Positions 51,385 through 58,998 of a stretch of DNA of 64,000 nt are shown here, in pieces. Both the position numbers and the translations under genes were made by a program. Below the pieces are notes generated by a model. That model worked only from the letters and a program-made list of their open reading frames with translations, was not told the DNA's origin and did not search any database. This DNA comes from Sphingobium xenophagum NBRC 107872 (lineage in GTDB: Bacteria > Pseudomonadota > Alphaproteobacteria > Sphingomonadales > Sphingomonadaceae), in assembly GCF_000367345.1 (NCBI RefSeq), contig NZ_BARE01000012.1, positions 62,001 to 126,000 on the forward strand, in the 5' to 3' direction. Within the stretch, counting starts at the first letter, position 1; every line of letters starts with the position of its first letter.

Positions 51385-51969
51385 ATGGACGCGCCTGCCT
51401 TTATCGACCCTACCGTCCGCATTTTCGGCGATGTGCGGCTGGGCGACGATTGCAGCCTCTGGCCCTATGCCGTCCTCCGGTCCGAACGGGCGCATGTCTC
51501 GATCGGGCGCTGCGCCAGCGTACAGGATCATGCGATGATCCATATCGGCTGGGACGATCCCACGATCATCGGCGATTATTGCACCATCGGCCATCGCGCG
51601 GTGGTCCATGGCTGCACCATAGAGCCTGCCTGCCTGATCGGTATCGGCGCGACCATCATGGAGCGCTGCGTCGTTGGGCACGGCTCGATCGTCGCCGGAC
51701 ACAGTTTCCTGCCGCCCGACAGCGTGATCCCACCCCATTCGCTTGTCATGGGCACGCCCGGCCGTGTTGTCCGCCGCATCGACAAGCTGCGCGCGAACGT
51801 CGTCGATGCCTTGCTCTATCGGGACAATGGGCGCGCTTATGCCACAGGCGCCCATCGCATCTGGGAGCATGCCGACATGGCGAAGCTGGGTGGCGAAGCC
51901 GATGCCATTCTTGCACGCGAAGCTGCAGGCTGGGATAACCGGGGCATCGGCGAAGCCACCACAGGATAA
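51385..51969 (+). CDS. Gamma-carbonic anhydrase-like hexapeptide-repeat protein
   Basis: A 194-residue left-handed beta-helix protein with repeated hexapeptide turns. The metal-site histidines are visible in SVQDHAMIHIGW and TIGHRAVVHGC, in the order used by gamma-class carbonic anhydrases and by PaaY-like thioesterases. The C-terminus carries the usual helix (MGTPGRVVRRIDKLR). The start at 51385 lies 4 bases after the MDR gene. In catabolic operons PaaY-type members clear dead-end CoA thioesters, so that role is possible here. Confidence 0.86.
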   Translation: MDAPAFIDPTVRIFGDVRLGDDCSLWPYAVLRSERAHVSIGRCASVQDHAMIHIGWDDPTIIGDYCTIGHRAVVHGCTIEPACLIGIGATIMERCVVGHGSIVAGHSFLPPDSVIPPHSLVMGTPGRVVRRIDKLRANVVDALLYRDNGRAYATGAHRIWEHADMAKLGGEADAILAREAAGWDNRGIGEATTG

Positions 51970-51979
51970 GAGAGCGATC

Positions 51980-52579
51980 ATGCCGGACACGACCGATATT
52001 GCCAGAGACGCCATGCTGGACCTGCTGTTCCGCGATGCTCGCACCCATAATCAATGGACCGCCCGGCCGGTTACGGACGAGACCGTCCGGCGCCTGTACA
52101 ATCTCGCCAAATGGGGGCCGACGACGGCAAACAGCAATCCGGGCCGTTTCGTGTTCGTCCGTTCCGCCGCCGCCAAAGAACGCCTCAAACCCCATCTAAG
52201 CGCGGGCAATGTGGACAAGGTGATGCAGGCGCCCTGCACCGTGATCGTCGCGGGCGACACCCGGTTCTACGAATTTTATGACAAACTTTTCCCCTCCCGC
52301 GACATGCGCAGCACGTTCGAGGGCAAGGCAGCGCTGATTGCGGATACGGTGGCGCGCTCCTCGACGCTCCAGGGCGCCTATCTGATCATGGCGGCGCGGG
52401 CGCTAGGCCTGGATTGCGGCCCGATGTCCGGCTTCGATCAGGTCGGCACCGACGCGGAATTTTTCCCGGACGGCCGGTGGAAGAGCAATTTCCTGTGCAA
52501 TATCGGCTATGGCAACCCGGACGGGCTCTTTCCCCGCAACCCCCGGCTGGATTTCGAAGAGGCCTGCCTGGACCTCTGA
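51980..52579 (+). CDS. Nitroreductase-family protein (RutE/HadB-like)
   Basis: A 199-residue FMN protein. AKWGPTTANSNPGRFVFV and LQGAYLIMAARALGLDCGPMSGFD match the malonic-semialdehyde reductase (RutE/HadB) branch of the nitroreductase superfamily, and NIGYGNPDGLFPRNPRLDFEE is typical of its C-terminus. It probably reduces an aldehyde or enone with NAD(P)H. It ends the operon 50460-52579, followed by a hairpin. It is not obviously the missing F420 reductase domain. Confidence 0.87.
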   Translation: MPDTTDIARDAMLDLLFRDARTHNQWTARPVTDETVRRLYNLAKWGPTTANSNPGRFVFVRSAAAKERLKPHLSAGNVDKVMQAPCTVIVAGDTRFYEFYDKLFPSRDMRSTFEGKAALIADTVARSSTLQGAYLIMAARALGLDCGPMSGFDQVGTDAEFFPDGRWKSNFLCNIGYGNPDGLFPRNPRLDFEEACLDL

Positions 52580-52587
52580 TGCCGAGC

Positions 52588-52615
52588 GAGGCGTCCGCCG
52601 CAAGGCGAACGCCTC
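52588..52615. terminator. Hairpin between converging nitroreductase and P450 genes
   Basis: GAGGCGT (52588-52594) and ACGCCTC (52609-52615) form a perfect 7-base stem around a 14-base loop that can pair further (CCGCC/GGCG). It lies in the 44-base gap between two converging genes. Confidence 0.55.
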
Positions 52616-52623
52616 CTCCCCGT

Positions 52624-53847
52624 TCAGCTTGCTGGCGTCCACACCAGCGGCAGCGCGACCGGCTGGATCATCCCCAGATGGCATTCCACCTGATGGCCGG
52701 GGGCGATGCGGAAGTCGGGAATGCGGGCGAGAAACTCCTCCATCGCGATCCGCAGCTCGCGCCGCGCCAGATGCATGCCAACGCAGGTATGGATGCCGAA
52801 GCCGAAACCGACATGCCGTGGCCGCCGGTCGAGCCGAACCTCGGCAGGCGCGTCGAACTCGGCCGGATCGCGGCCGGCGAGCGTGGTTGACATCGCCACC
52901 TTGTCGCCGGGCATGAAGCGGATGCCGGCCACTTCGGTTTCCTTCTTGCAGGTTCTGAAGGTGGTCACCGCGCCATAAGCCCGCATCAGCTCATCTATGG
53001 CGTGCGGGATTTCCGACGGATTGGCCCGCAGATGGGCCTGATCCTCCGGATGGCTGCCCAGATGCCGGAAGTGTAGGCCCATATTGGTCGAAACCGTGTC
53101 CAGCCCGCCAATGAACAGATTGAACATGAAGCCCAGCAGTTCGTCGTCGGTCAGCGCCCGACCATCGATCCGCCCCTGCACGCCGAAGCTGATGAGATCA
53201 TTGCGCGGATTGGCCCGCCTGTCCTCAATCTCTCCGCCCAGATAGGCAAGCACGCTACGCGTCGCCTCCGCGATCTTGGACAGGTCGTGATTGTGGAGCA
53301 GGTTCATTTCCCACTCCATGAACTCGCTCATCCGATCGTGCGGCAGGCCCATCAGTTCCATGAACACCTTGATGGGGAATTCAAAGGCAAAATCGCCCAT
53401 GAACTCGCACTGGCCGCGCGGGGCGAAGGCGTCGATATATTCCACCGCATAGTGCCGGATCTTGTCTTCCAGCGCCGCCATCGCCTTGGGCGTGAAGGCC
53501 GGGTTGACCATCTGGCGAAAAGGCCCGTGGGCAGGCGGATCAAGTTCCGCTGGCGAGTTGATCCAGTTCCCCCCCACCAGCTTCGAGTAAGGCGAAAAGT
53601 CGGTCGAGGAGAAATGATCGGTGTCGAGATATATCTCGCGCAAATGCGCCATGCGCCGCGGCACCCAGGCGGGCGTGCCCCCCGGATAGGCGTGGGCGGC
53701 ATAGATGATGTCGGGCCCCTCATGCACCTGCATCGCCAGATCGTCGAACGGATCCTCTGTCGTCGTCATGCCGAAGATGAAGGGGAAATCCCGGCTCACC
53801 AGTTCGGGCGGAACATGATCGGGGATCGGTTGCTCGGGAAACATCAT
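52624..53847 (-). CDS. Cytochrome P450, CYP101-like
   Basis: A 407-residue soluble P450 from ATG 53847 (AAGGAG upstream); the next codon is also ATG. The I-helix oxygen site is GGLDTV (247-252), the ExxR pair is E286/R289 and the heme Cys is C355 in GFGFGIHTCVGMHLARREL. The I-helix lacks the usual Ala-Gly before the acid and reads GGLDT, as in P450cam. The tail RIPDFRIAPG...ALPLVW is also strongly P450cam-like. CYP101 members hydroxylate terpenoids and other alicyclic compounds. No ferredoxin gene is adjacent; the one at 44226 may serve it. Confidence 0.94.
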   Translation of the reverse strand: MMFPEQPIPDHVPPELVSRDFPFIFGMTTTEDPFDDLAMQVHEGPDIIYAAHAYPGGTPAWVPRRMAHLREIYLDTDHFSSTDFSPYSKLVGGNWINSPAELDPPAHGPFRQMVNPAFTPKAMAALEDKIRHYAVEYIDAFAPRGQCEFMGDFAFEFPIKVFMELMGLPHDRMSEFMEWEMNLLHNHDLSKIAEATRSVLAYLGGEIEDRRANPRNDLISFGVQGRIDGRALTDDELLGFMFNLFIGGLDTVSTNMGLHFRHLGSHPEDQAHLRANPSEIPHAIDELMRAYGAVTTFRTCKKETEVAGIRFMPGDKVAMSTTLAGRDPAEFDAPAEVRLDRRPRHVGFGFGIHTCVGMHLARRELRIAMEEFLARIPDFRIAPGHQVECHLGMIQPVALPLVWTPAS

Positions 53848-53927
53848 CGCACTTGCTCTCCTTGTCGTCTTTGCCGGAAATTTCGGGCGGACATTGGGCC
53901 GCCCGCCACCCGCAAGGCACCTGTCCT

Positions 53928-55091
53928 TCAGAAGGATCGCGGCAGCCCCAGGCTTTCCGCGATGCCGTTGCGCACCATTTCGTTGGTGATGGGACCGATG
54001 CGCCACAGGCGGCTGTCTCGCCAGTAACGCTGCATGTCGGTCTCCGCCGAATAGCCCATGCCGCCCAATATCTGGATGCCCATGTCCGCTGCGGCATTGG
54101 CGTTTTCGGACGCCATGAGCTTCAGCATATTGGCCTCGACGCCGACATTCTCGCCCCGGCTCTGCTTGTCGGCGCAATAATGCAGCATCAGTTCGGTCGT
54201 CTTCTGCATGGTCGCGATGTCGGCGACATAATGTTGCAAGCTCTGGAACCGGCCGATGATCCCGCCAAAGGCCTTGCGCTGTTTCATATAGTCGAGCGCG
54301 TCTTCCAGCACGCCATCGATGACGCCCAGGCAGAAGGCGCCGACCATGATGCGCTCGTTGTTGAGCGTGGGCAGCAGCATGTACCAGGCCTTGTCGGGTT
54401 CACCCAGAACATGCTCTTCCGCGACAAACGCGTCCTCGAAGTGAACGGAGCAGCTGCCCATCGATCGCATACCCAGCTTGGCCAGCGGCGTGATCGTCAC
54501 GCCCGGCGTCTTCGTCGGCACCCAGAAGAGGGTCAACCCCTGATGCTTCTTCTCGACGCTCCTGCTGCTGCGCGCGATCACCAGTAGATAATCGGCGACG
54601 TGCGCGGAGGAGGACCAGATCTTCTCGCCATTGAGTTTCCACCCGCCATCGACCCGGTCCGCCGTGGTGGCCATCGCGCCGAGCAGGTCCGTGCCACCGC
54701 CCGGCTCGGTAAAGGCGATCGCGGCCTTCAGCTGGCCCGTCGCAATCAGCGGGAGATATTTCGCTTTCTGTTCGGCCGATCCGTAAAGCCCGATGGATTT
54801 GGACCCCGCAAAGCTGGTGATGCCCCATATCCACGCCAGCCCGCCGAGCGACCGGGCCAGTTCCCGCGCCAGCAGCATCTGCATGACGACATCGCCGCCC
54901 TGCCCGTCATAATCCTCCGCTATGCCGATGCCGTGGAAACCCGCTTCGGTGAACTTGTCCCACAGCGCGAAGGGATAATGATGCTCGTCCTTTTCTAGCG
55001 CGCGCGCCCAGTCCTTGGGCACTTCACTGTTCACCCATCGGCGCACCATGTCGCGGAAAGAGCGATATTCTTCGGGCAGTTCGAAATCCAT
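53928..55091 (-). CDS. Acyl-CoA dehydrogenase-family protein, paralogue of 31729-32892
   Basis: A 387-residue FAD protein from the ATG at 55091, preceded by AAGGATTG. It has the same length as 31729-32892 and long matching blocks: FRDMVRRWVNSEVPKDW, IAFTEPGGGTDLLGAM, GGMGYSAETDMQRYWRD and IAESLGLPRSF. As in that paralogue, the MCAD-type YEGT motif is absent (IGPIT). It is coupled in position to the GntR gene two bases upstream and to the P450 downstream, so the GntR protein probably controls acyl-CoA dehydrogenase and P450 together. Confidence 0.9.
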   Translation of the reverse strand: MDFELPEEYRSFRDMVRRWVNSEVPKDWARALEKDEHHYPFALWDKFTEAGFHGIGIAEDYDGQGGDVVMQMLLARELARSLGGLAWIWGITSFAGSKSIGLYGSAEQKAKYLPLIATGQLKAAIAFTEPGGGTDLLGAMATTADRVDGGWKLNGEKIWSSSAHVADYLLVIARSSRSVEKKHQGLTLFWVPTKTPGVTITPLAKLGMRSMGSCSVHFEDAFVAEEHVLGEPDKAWYMLLPTLNNERIMVGAFCLGVIDGVLEDALDYMKQRKAFGGIIGRFQSLQHYVADIATMQKTTELMLHYCADKQSRGENVGVEANMLKLMASENANAAADMGIQILGGMGYSAETDMQRYWRDSRLWRIGPITNEMVRNGIAESLGLPRSF

Positions 55092-55093
55092 TG

Positions 55094-55837
55094 TCAATCC
55101 TTTTGGAGTCGGTCCAGATCGGCGCCCGCCATGGCCTCGGCATCGCACAGGGCGATCAGGCGCGCCGCCATCCGGTCGAGGCAGGCCAGCACGGCATCCC
55201 GATCGCCCGCTAGAAACGCCTGTAGTATCGCCTCATGCTCGCGAAGGCCGCTTTCGCGTAGGGTCGTGATGCCATGCAGAAAAATGAAGCGAGCGATCAG
55301 CCCGCGCCGGTCCAGCGTCGACCGTAACAGTTCGCGGCTTTCCGAGGCCTTGATGAAGATCGTGTGGAAATCGAGCCCGGCCATGATCGCGGCCATATAT
55401 TCGCCGCTCGCCAATGCCGCGCTATAGCGCGCGATCGCCCTTTTCAGCGCCTTGATCTCCGCTGCGCCGATGCGGGGCATGCCCCAGCCATAACCCAGCC
55501 GCCACAGTTCGGCCTGCACACGGACCAGGTCGCGGGTCACGTCAGGGTCGATCGGCGTCGCCCGCTTCAACCGGTGGGTTTCGACTTCCACCAGCCCTTC
55601 GGACGCCAATGTGCCCAGCGCTTCCCTGACCGGCGTCGCGCTGACATTCAAATCCTGCGCCAGCGCCGTTTCCCGCAGCAGCGCGCCGGGCGGAATGACA
55701 CCCGCCACGATCCTTGATCGCAACACCGCCGCTACGGCCTGGCGCCGCGTCGCCGGGGATTGCAAAATCTCGGGCGACGCAAGCCGGTCAAGGGCCGATG
55801 CCCAATAGTCCATGGAGGCTGTATCCTGCGATTCCAT
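55094..55837 (-). CDS. GntR-family regulator with FCD domain
   Basis: A 247-residue repressor with a winged helix (GALLRETALAQDLNVSATPVREAL, LASEGLVEVE) and a C-terminal FCD helical domain (AAIMAGLDFHTIFI, LREHEAILQAFLAGD). The palindrome ATTCTATAGAAT directly abuts its start codon and is the likely autoregulatory operator; an identical copy lies at 37741-37752. It is first in the minus-strand operon GntR-acyl-CoA dehydrogenase-P450. Confidence 0.9.
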   Translation of the reverse strand: MESQDTASMDYWASALDRLASPEILQSPATRRQAVAAVLRSRIVAGVIPPGALLRETALAQDLNVSATPVREALGTLASEGLVEVETHRLKRATPIDPDVTRDLVRVQAELWRLGYGWGMPRIGAAEIKALKRAIARYSAALASGEYMAAIMAGLDFHTIFIKASESRELLRSTLDRRGLIARFIFLHGITTLRESGLREHEAILQAFLAGDRDAVLACLDRMAARLIALCDAEAMAGADLDRLQKD

Positions 55838-55849
55838 ATTCTATAGAAT
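55838..55849. promoter_or_regulatory. ATTCTATAGAAT palindrome, candidate GntR operator (copy 2)
   Basis: A perfect 12-base palindrome immediately before the GntR start codon, identical to the copy at 37741-37752. Any protein bound here would also cover the ribosome-site region, so the promoter must overlap it closely or the transcript is nearly leaderless. Confidence 0.7.
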
Positions 55850-55872
55850 GCAGCACGGGGACACGGTCCGTT

Positions 55873-55888
55873 CCTCTCCAAGGATAGG
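55873..55888. promoter_or_regulatory. CCTCTC-CAAG-GATAGG dyad upstream of the GntR operon
   Basis: A member of the repeated dyad with one change in the left half. It lies 36 bases before the GntR start and 34 bases before the divergent small gene at 55923, next to the GntR palindrome, so two regulators may act at one promoter. Confidence 0.55.
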
Positions 55889-55922
55889 GTGTCGGGACAG
55901 CGAACCGCTATAGGGCCACTGC

Positions 55923-56369
55923 ATGAAATGCCCGAAATGCAAAACGCCGCAGAACGGTTATGGCGGGTGGTGCCGCGCTTGCGGCCATGCTGGCGGCAAT
56001 GTTCGCCGGGCGATGCTGTGGACTTTGATACCCACATCGATGATCGCGGCCCTATTGCTCGCGCGGATCGGCTATGCCGAAATCACGCGGCAGGGCAGCA
56101 GCCGCAACAGCTACAGTAACGCCATCGAAACCCAGAATGCGAGCGGCCGCAGCGCTGCCTTTGCCAAGCTCATGCATGATGCAGGGCAGACATGTTCGCG
56201 CACGTCCAAATCCCTGTTCAGGGGAGATATCGGCCCTAACGCGGCCTGGGCGCTGCGCTGCGAAGATAGCGGCGACTGGCTGGTCCTGATCGCGTCCAAC
56301 GGCGCGACGCGCATCGCGAGCTGCGGTCCGCTGAACAAGGCCGGCACGCCCTGCTGGACCCAGCTCTAG
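55923..56369 (+). CDS. Small zinc-ribbon membrane protein of unknown function
   Basis: A 148-residue protein with an N-terminal zinc ribbon (CPKC at 3-6 and CRACG near 17-21), one membrane segment from about 31 to 48 (LWTLIPTSMIAALLLARIGY) and an extracytoplasmic domain with paired cysteines (QTCSRTSKSL, LRCED, IASCGPL, TPCWTQL). I do not recognise a characterised family. It is divergent from the GntR gene and looks unrelated to the catabolic genes around it, possibly a remnant of the older chromosomal context. Confidence 0.7.
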   Translation: MKCPKCKTPQNGYGGWCRACGHAGGNVRRAMLWTLIPTSMIAALLLARIGYAEITRQGSSRNSYSNAIETQNASGRSAAFAKLMHDAGQTCSRTSKSLFRGDIGPNAAWALRCEDSGDWLVLIASNGATRIASCGPLNKAGTPCWTQL

Positions 56370-56423
56370 CGCCTCGGCCTTTTCTGGAGTCGATGCTCTC
56401 TGGTTGCAGTCCGGGTCGGCCGG

Positions 56424-57131
56424 TCAGCCAAGCCCCTCCCCGCTCCGCCACCAGCCAAGGCCGGGCGCGGCCCGCATCATCATATCCCATGCCAGCACGC
56501 TCGCCGCTGCGATGGCGGCTGGTTCCGCTCCCAGACCGGCGAAGGTGCGTTCGACCATCTCGTCGATATAGGCGCGGGGCTCGACCGACCGGAGCATCAG
56601 GCGCCGCCGCGCCTCGATGGTCATGCCGACGATCAGGTCCACTGCCACGTCGATCGACCGGAACTGCATCCGCCCGCCATCCCGCGCGGCCTTCAGCGCA
56701 TCGCGCACCAGCAGGTCGAACATGCTCGCCCGCGCAAAATAATCGACATAGTCGACGCGGCAGGTAAAGCCGCCCCATCGCGGATCATGCCAGGCCCGCG
56801 CCATCGCCATCGCCGCGCCGCCGACCGCCCGGACCAGCGGGTCCGTCACATCGTCGAACAGCCTGCGGAAATCGGCGATCAGGTCCGCGGTCATCCGCTC
56901 GCCCAGTTCATTCACCGCAGCGTCGAGGGACTCGAAATATTTGTAGAAACTGCCGCGCGATACGTCCGCTGCGCGGATCACGTCTTCGATCACCAGACTA
57001 CCGCTGCCCTGCCCCGGCTGATACAGGTCGAGCACGGCGTCGAGCAGCCGCTCGCGCATCCGGGCGCGCCTGATCGCAGCCGCCGCCGTGCGCGGATCGA
57101 CATCAGCGGGTGCAGGCGCGGCGTCGGACAT
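56424..57131 (-). CDS. TetR-family regulator
   Basis: A 235-residue regulator from the ATG at 57131 (MSDAAPAPADVDPR). The frame runs 41 codons further upstream but there overlaps the preceding gene. The helix-turn-helix is VIEDVIRAADVSRGSFYKYFESLDAAV. The ligand domain is otherwise unremarkable. It is last of a three-gene minus-strand operon (58781 to 56424) whose promoter carries a 10-6-10 inverted repeat at 58802-58827, the likely operator. Confidence 0.86.
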   Translation of the reverse strand: MSDAAPAPADVDPRTAAAAIRRARMRERLLDAVLDLYQPGQGSGSLVIEDVIRAADVSRGSFYKYFESLDAAVNELGERMTADLIADFRRLFDDVTDPLVRAVGGAAMAMARAWHDPRWGGFTCRVDYVDYFARASMFDLLVRDALKAARDGGRMQFRSIDVAVDLIVGMTIEARRRLMLRSVEPRAYIDEMVERTFAGLGAEPAAIAAASVLAWDMMMRAAPGLGWWRSGEGLG

Positions 57132-57138
57132 CGCCGCC

Positions 57139-57504
57139 CTATTGCATCGGGTGGAAATAGCGCGCAAGCAGGCTGCCATCCTCCCCGAATATATAATGTT
57201 CGATGCTGTGCACGCAGACAGGATGCCCCTCATATTCGCCTTCGTTGCGGACATATATGACCGCCTCGTTGCCGCTCACCTTCACATCCTCGACGAACAG
57301 CTTCCATCCGACATATTGCGCGCACAGAGCCTCCAGCTTGTCCCATCCTTCCTGCACCGGGCCGGTGGCCGGGTCCTGCACCTTGAATCCGCCCGGCGCG
57401 ATCGCGCGGAAGGCCGCCATGAAATCGTCGATACGGCCCTCGCTGAACATCTCGGCCTGAGCCTTCAGGAATGTCGCGATTTCCTGTGCGGTCGGTTGTG
57501 TCAT
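57139..57504 (-). CDS. Small NTF2-fold protein
   Basis: A 121-residue single NTF2-like domain, the size of ketosteroid isomerase. It begins with AQEIATFLKAQAEMFSEGRIDDFMAAF and ends VCVHSIEHYIFGEDGSLLARYFHPMQ, as in limonene-epoxide-hydrolase-like and SnoaL-like proteins. The ATG at 57504 has AGGAG upstream; a start at 57525 overlapping the previous stop codon (ATGA) is also possible. A Tyr/Asp pair of true ketosteroid isomerase is not clear. It sits between an HpaB-like oxygenase and a TetR gene. Confidence 0.7.
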   Translation of the reverse strand: MTQPTAQEIATFLKAQAEMFSEGRIDDFMAAFRAIAPGGFKVQDPATGPVQEGWDKLEALCAQYVGWKLFVEDVKVSGNEAVIYVRNEGEYEGHPVCVHSIEHYIFGEDGSLLARYFHPMQ

Positions 57505-57521
57505 GATATGTGCTTCTCCTG

Positions 57522-58781
57522 TCATTTCGGTCTCGCCCAGGTCGGGGCCGGCGTGATATCGGGCAGCAGGGCGATATTGGATGGCAGACCGGTGATCGCC
57601 CGGCCATATAGCTCGATGGAAAGCTGTCCGTTCAACGCATTGTGACGGGTGCCGACGCTCAGGTCGCGCCAGATCCGCTGCAAGGGGTTGGAAAGGGCGA
57701 AGGCGCCCGGCCCGGCGACATCCATCAACCGGTTGCCCGCCGCGCGCAGCAATTCCATCGCATAGCCGCAATCGGCCTGGATCCGCGCCTTGTCGAAGCC
57801 GGTGAGCCCGCGGCATTGCGCCGCTTCGTCCAACATCCCGGCGGCACGGCGAACATGCAACCAGGCCGAATCGATCTCCATCGCCGCGCGGCCGGTCATG
57901 CCAACCAGAGCCTCCGAACCGCTCTGCCCGGCATAGGTCCAGCCCGCTATCTGCCGCCTGGGCATCGCCTGGGCTACGCCTTCGAGCAATGCCGTCGCCG
58001 CACCCAGCATCGGCGCGAGCACGCCCAGCGGGAATAGCGGCTCCATCGGCCATCGGTCGCGCGGCTCCAGCCCCTCCATCGCCAGGATCGCCTCGGCCGG
58101 CGGCGTGCGCGACGACCAGAGGATCAGGTTGTCCGGCACGAACAGATCCCGCGCGACGATCATGTTGCTGCCGGAACCGGCCATGCCCGCGACATGCCAA
58201 TTGTCCTCGATCGAACAGGCAGGGTCGCGCAGATCCAGAAATGCCAGAGCCGGTTCAACACCCGCATCCGTTTCGATCATGACGCCGTTCAGCGCCCAAT
58301 CGGCGTGCAGGCACCCCGATCCATAACCCCAGCGCCCCGACACGCGATAGCCGCCCGGCACCGCAACCGCTTTGCCCGAAGGCGCGGAGGCACTGCAAAA
58401 CAGTTCCTCGCCGGTCTGGAACAGCCGCTCCGTCATGGCCGGCGGCAGCGCGAACGCCGTTCCGGTAATTCCTGACAGCAGCCCATAGGACCAGGCAGTG
58501 CCGACGCAGCCTTTGGCCAGTTCGGCAACTGTCTCGATATGGGTGGTCAGCCTGTGGCCTGGCCCACCGGCGCGTTCAGGCGCCGTGATATGGAACAGGC
58601 CGGATGCGCGCAACGCCTCCATCACCGCCGGAACGATCCGCCGCTCGCGCTCGCAGGCGGCGGCATGGTTCTCCAGCAAGGGCCGCAGCGACGCGGCGAC
58701 GACTACAGGGTCCGCCACGAAGGCCACGGGCCGCACGTACGCCGGACGTTCTTCCACCGTTTCAGATCGCATCCGAATCAT
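57522..58781 (-). CDS. HsaA/HpaB-like flavoprotein oxygenase (acyl-CoA dehydrogenase fold)
   Basis: A 419-residue protein from the ATG at 58781 with GGAGA upstream. The 103 codons before it in frame cross the operator region and are not family-like. It shows VMEALRASGLFHITAPERAGGPG, the oxygenase-type strand YRVSGRWGYGSGCLHADWA, HVAGMAGSGSNMIVARDLFVP and a C-terminal IWRDLSVGTRH. These fit two-component flavin hydroxylases and desulfurisation-type enzymes rather than true acyl-CoA dehydrogenases. It is a distant homologue of 49145-50371. Its reduced-flavin supplier is not adjacent. Confidence 0.82.
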   Translation of the reverse strand: MIRMRSETVEERPAYVRPVAFVADPVVVAASLRPLLENHAAACERERRIVPAVMEALRASGLFHITAPERAGGPGHRLTTHIETVAELAKGCVGTAWSYGLLSGITGTAFALPPAMTERLFQTGEELFCSASAPSGKAVAVPGGYRVSGRWGYGSGCLHADWALNGVMIETDAGVEPALAFLDLRDPACSIEDNWHVAGMAGSGSNMIVARDLFVPDNLILWSSRTPPAEAILAMEGLEPRDRWPMEPLFPLGVLAPMLGAATALLEGVAQAMPRRQIAGWTYAGQSGSEALVGMTGRAAMEIDSAWLHVRRAAGMLDEAAQCRGLTGFDKARIQADCGYAMELLRAAGNRLMDVAGPGAFALSNPLQRIWRDLSVGTRHNALNGQLSIELYGRAITGLPSNIALLPDITPAPTWARPK

Positions 58782-58801
58782 CGCTCCTCTCCCGTTCCCC
58801 A

Positions 58802-58827
58802 GTATAATGACGTTATTGTCATTATAC
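58802..58827. promoter_or_regulatory. GTATAATGAC-N6-GTCATTATAC inverted repeat, candidate TetR operator
   Basis: A perfect 10-6-10 inverted repeat 21 bases upstream of the oxygenase ATG at 58781. Each arm contains TATAAT, so it can overlap a -10 box in either direction. The TetR gene at 56424 is the last gene of the operon that starts here. Confidence 0.72.
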
Positions 58828-58898
58828 CGCAAGCGCGGTCCGACTGGTCTTGGCCGTCCCGCCATCCTGCGGACCGTTGCCTTTTCGTTTCGACGCGC

Positions 58899-58914
58899 CC
58901 TGCCTCCCGATAGG
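58899..58914. promoter_or_regulatory. CCTGCC-TCCC-GATAGG, partial copy of the repeated dyad
   Basis: The right half-site is perfect and the left half matches at four of six positions. It lies 84 bases before the SDR start at 58999. Confidence 0.45.
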
Positions 58915-58998
58915 CTGTTGGCAGACGCTCCTCTTCTAGGGTCTGCGCAATCGCAAACCGCGCCGGTAAGGCCGGCACCAAGAGAGGACTTGCACCCG

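Noticed and set aside
51980..52579. The nitroreductase-family gene as the missing dehydro-F420 reductase
   Set aside because: Its motifs fit the RutE/HadB branch, and it lies 45 kb from the F420 genes, so there is no positive evidence beyond the shared superfamily.
53920..53935. CCTGTC-CTTC-AGAAGG as another copy of the repeated dyad before the P450
   Set aside because: The right half matches at only about half the positions and it overlaps the coding end of the acyl-CoA dehydrogenase gene. The P450 is better explained as part of the GntR operon.
57139..57504. A true ketosteroid isomerase
   Set aside because: The length fits, but I could not place the Tyr/Asp/Asp catalytic set with confidence, so it is left as an NTF2-fold protein.
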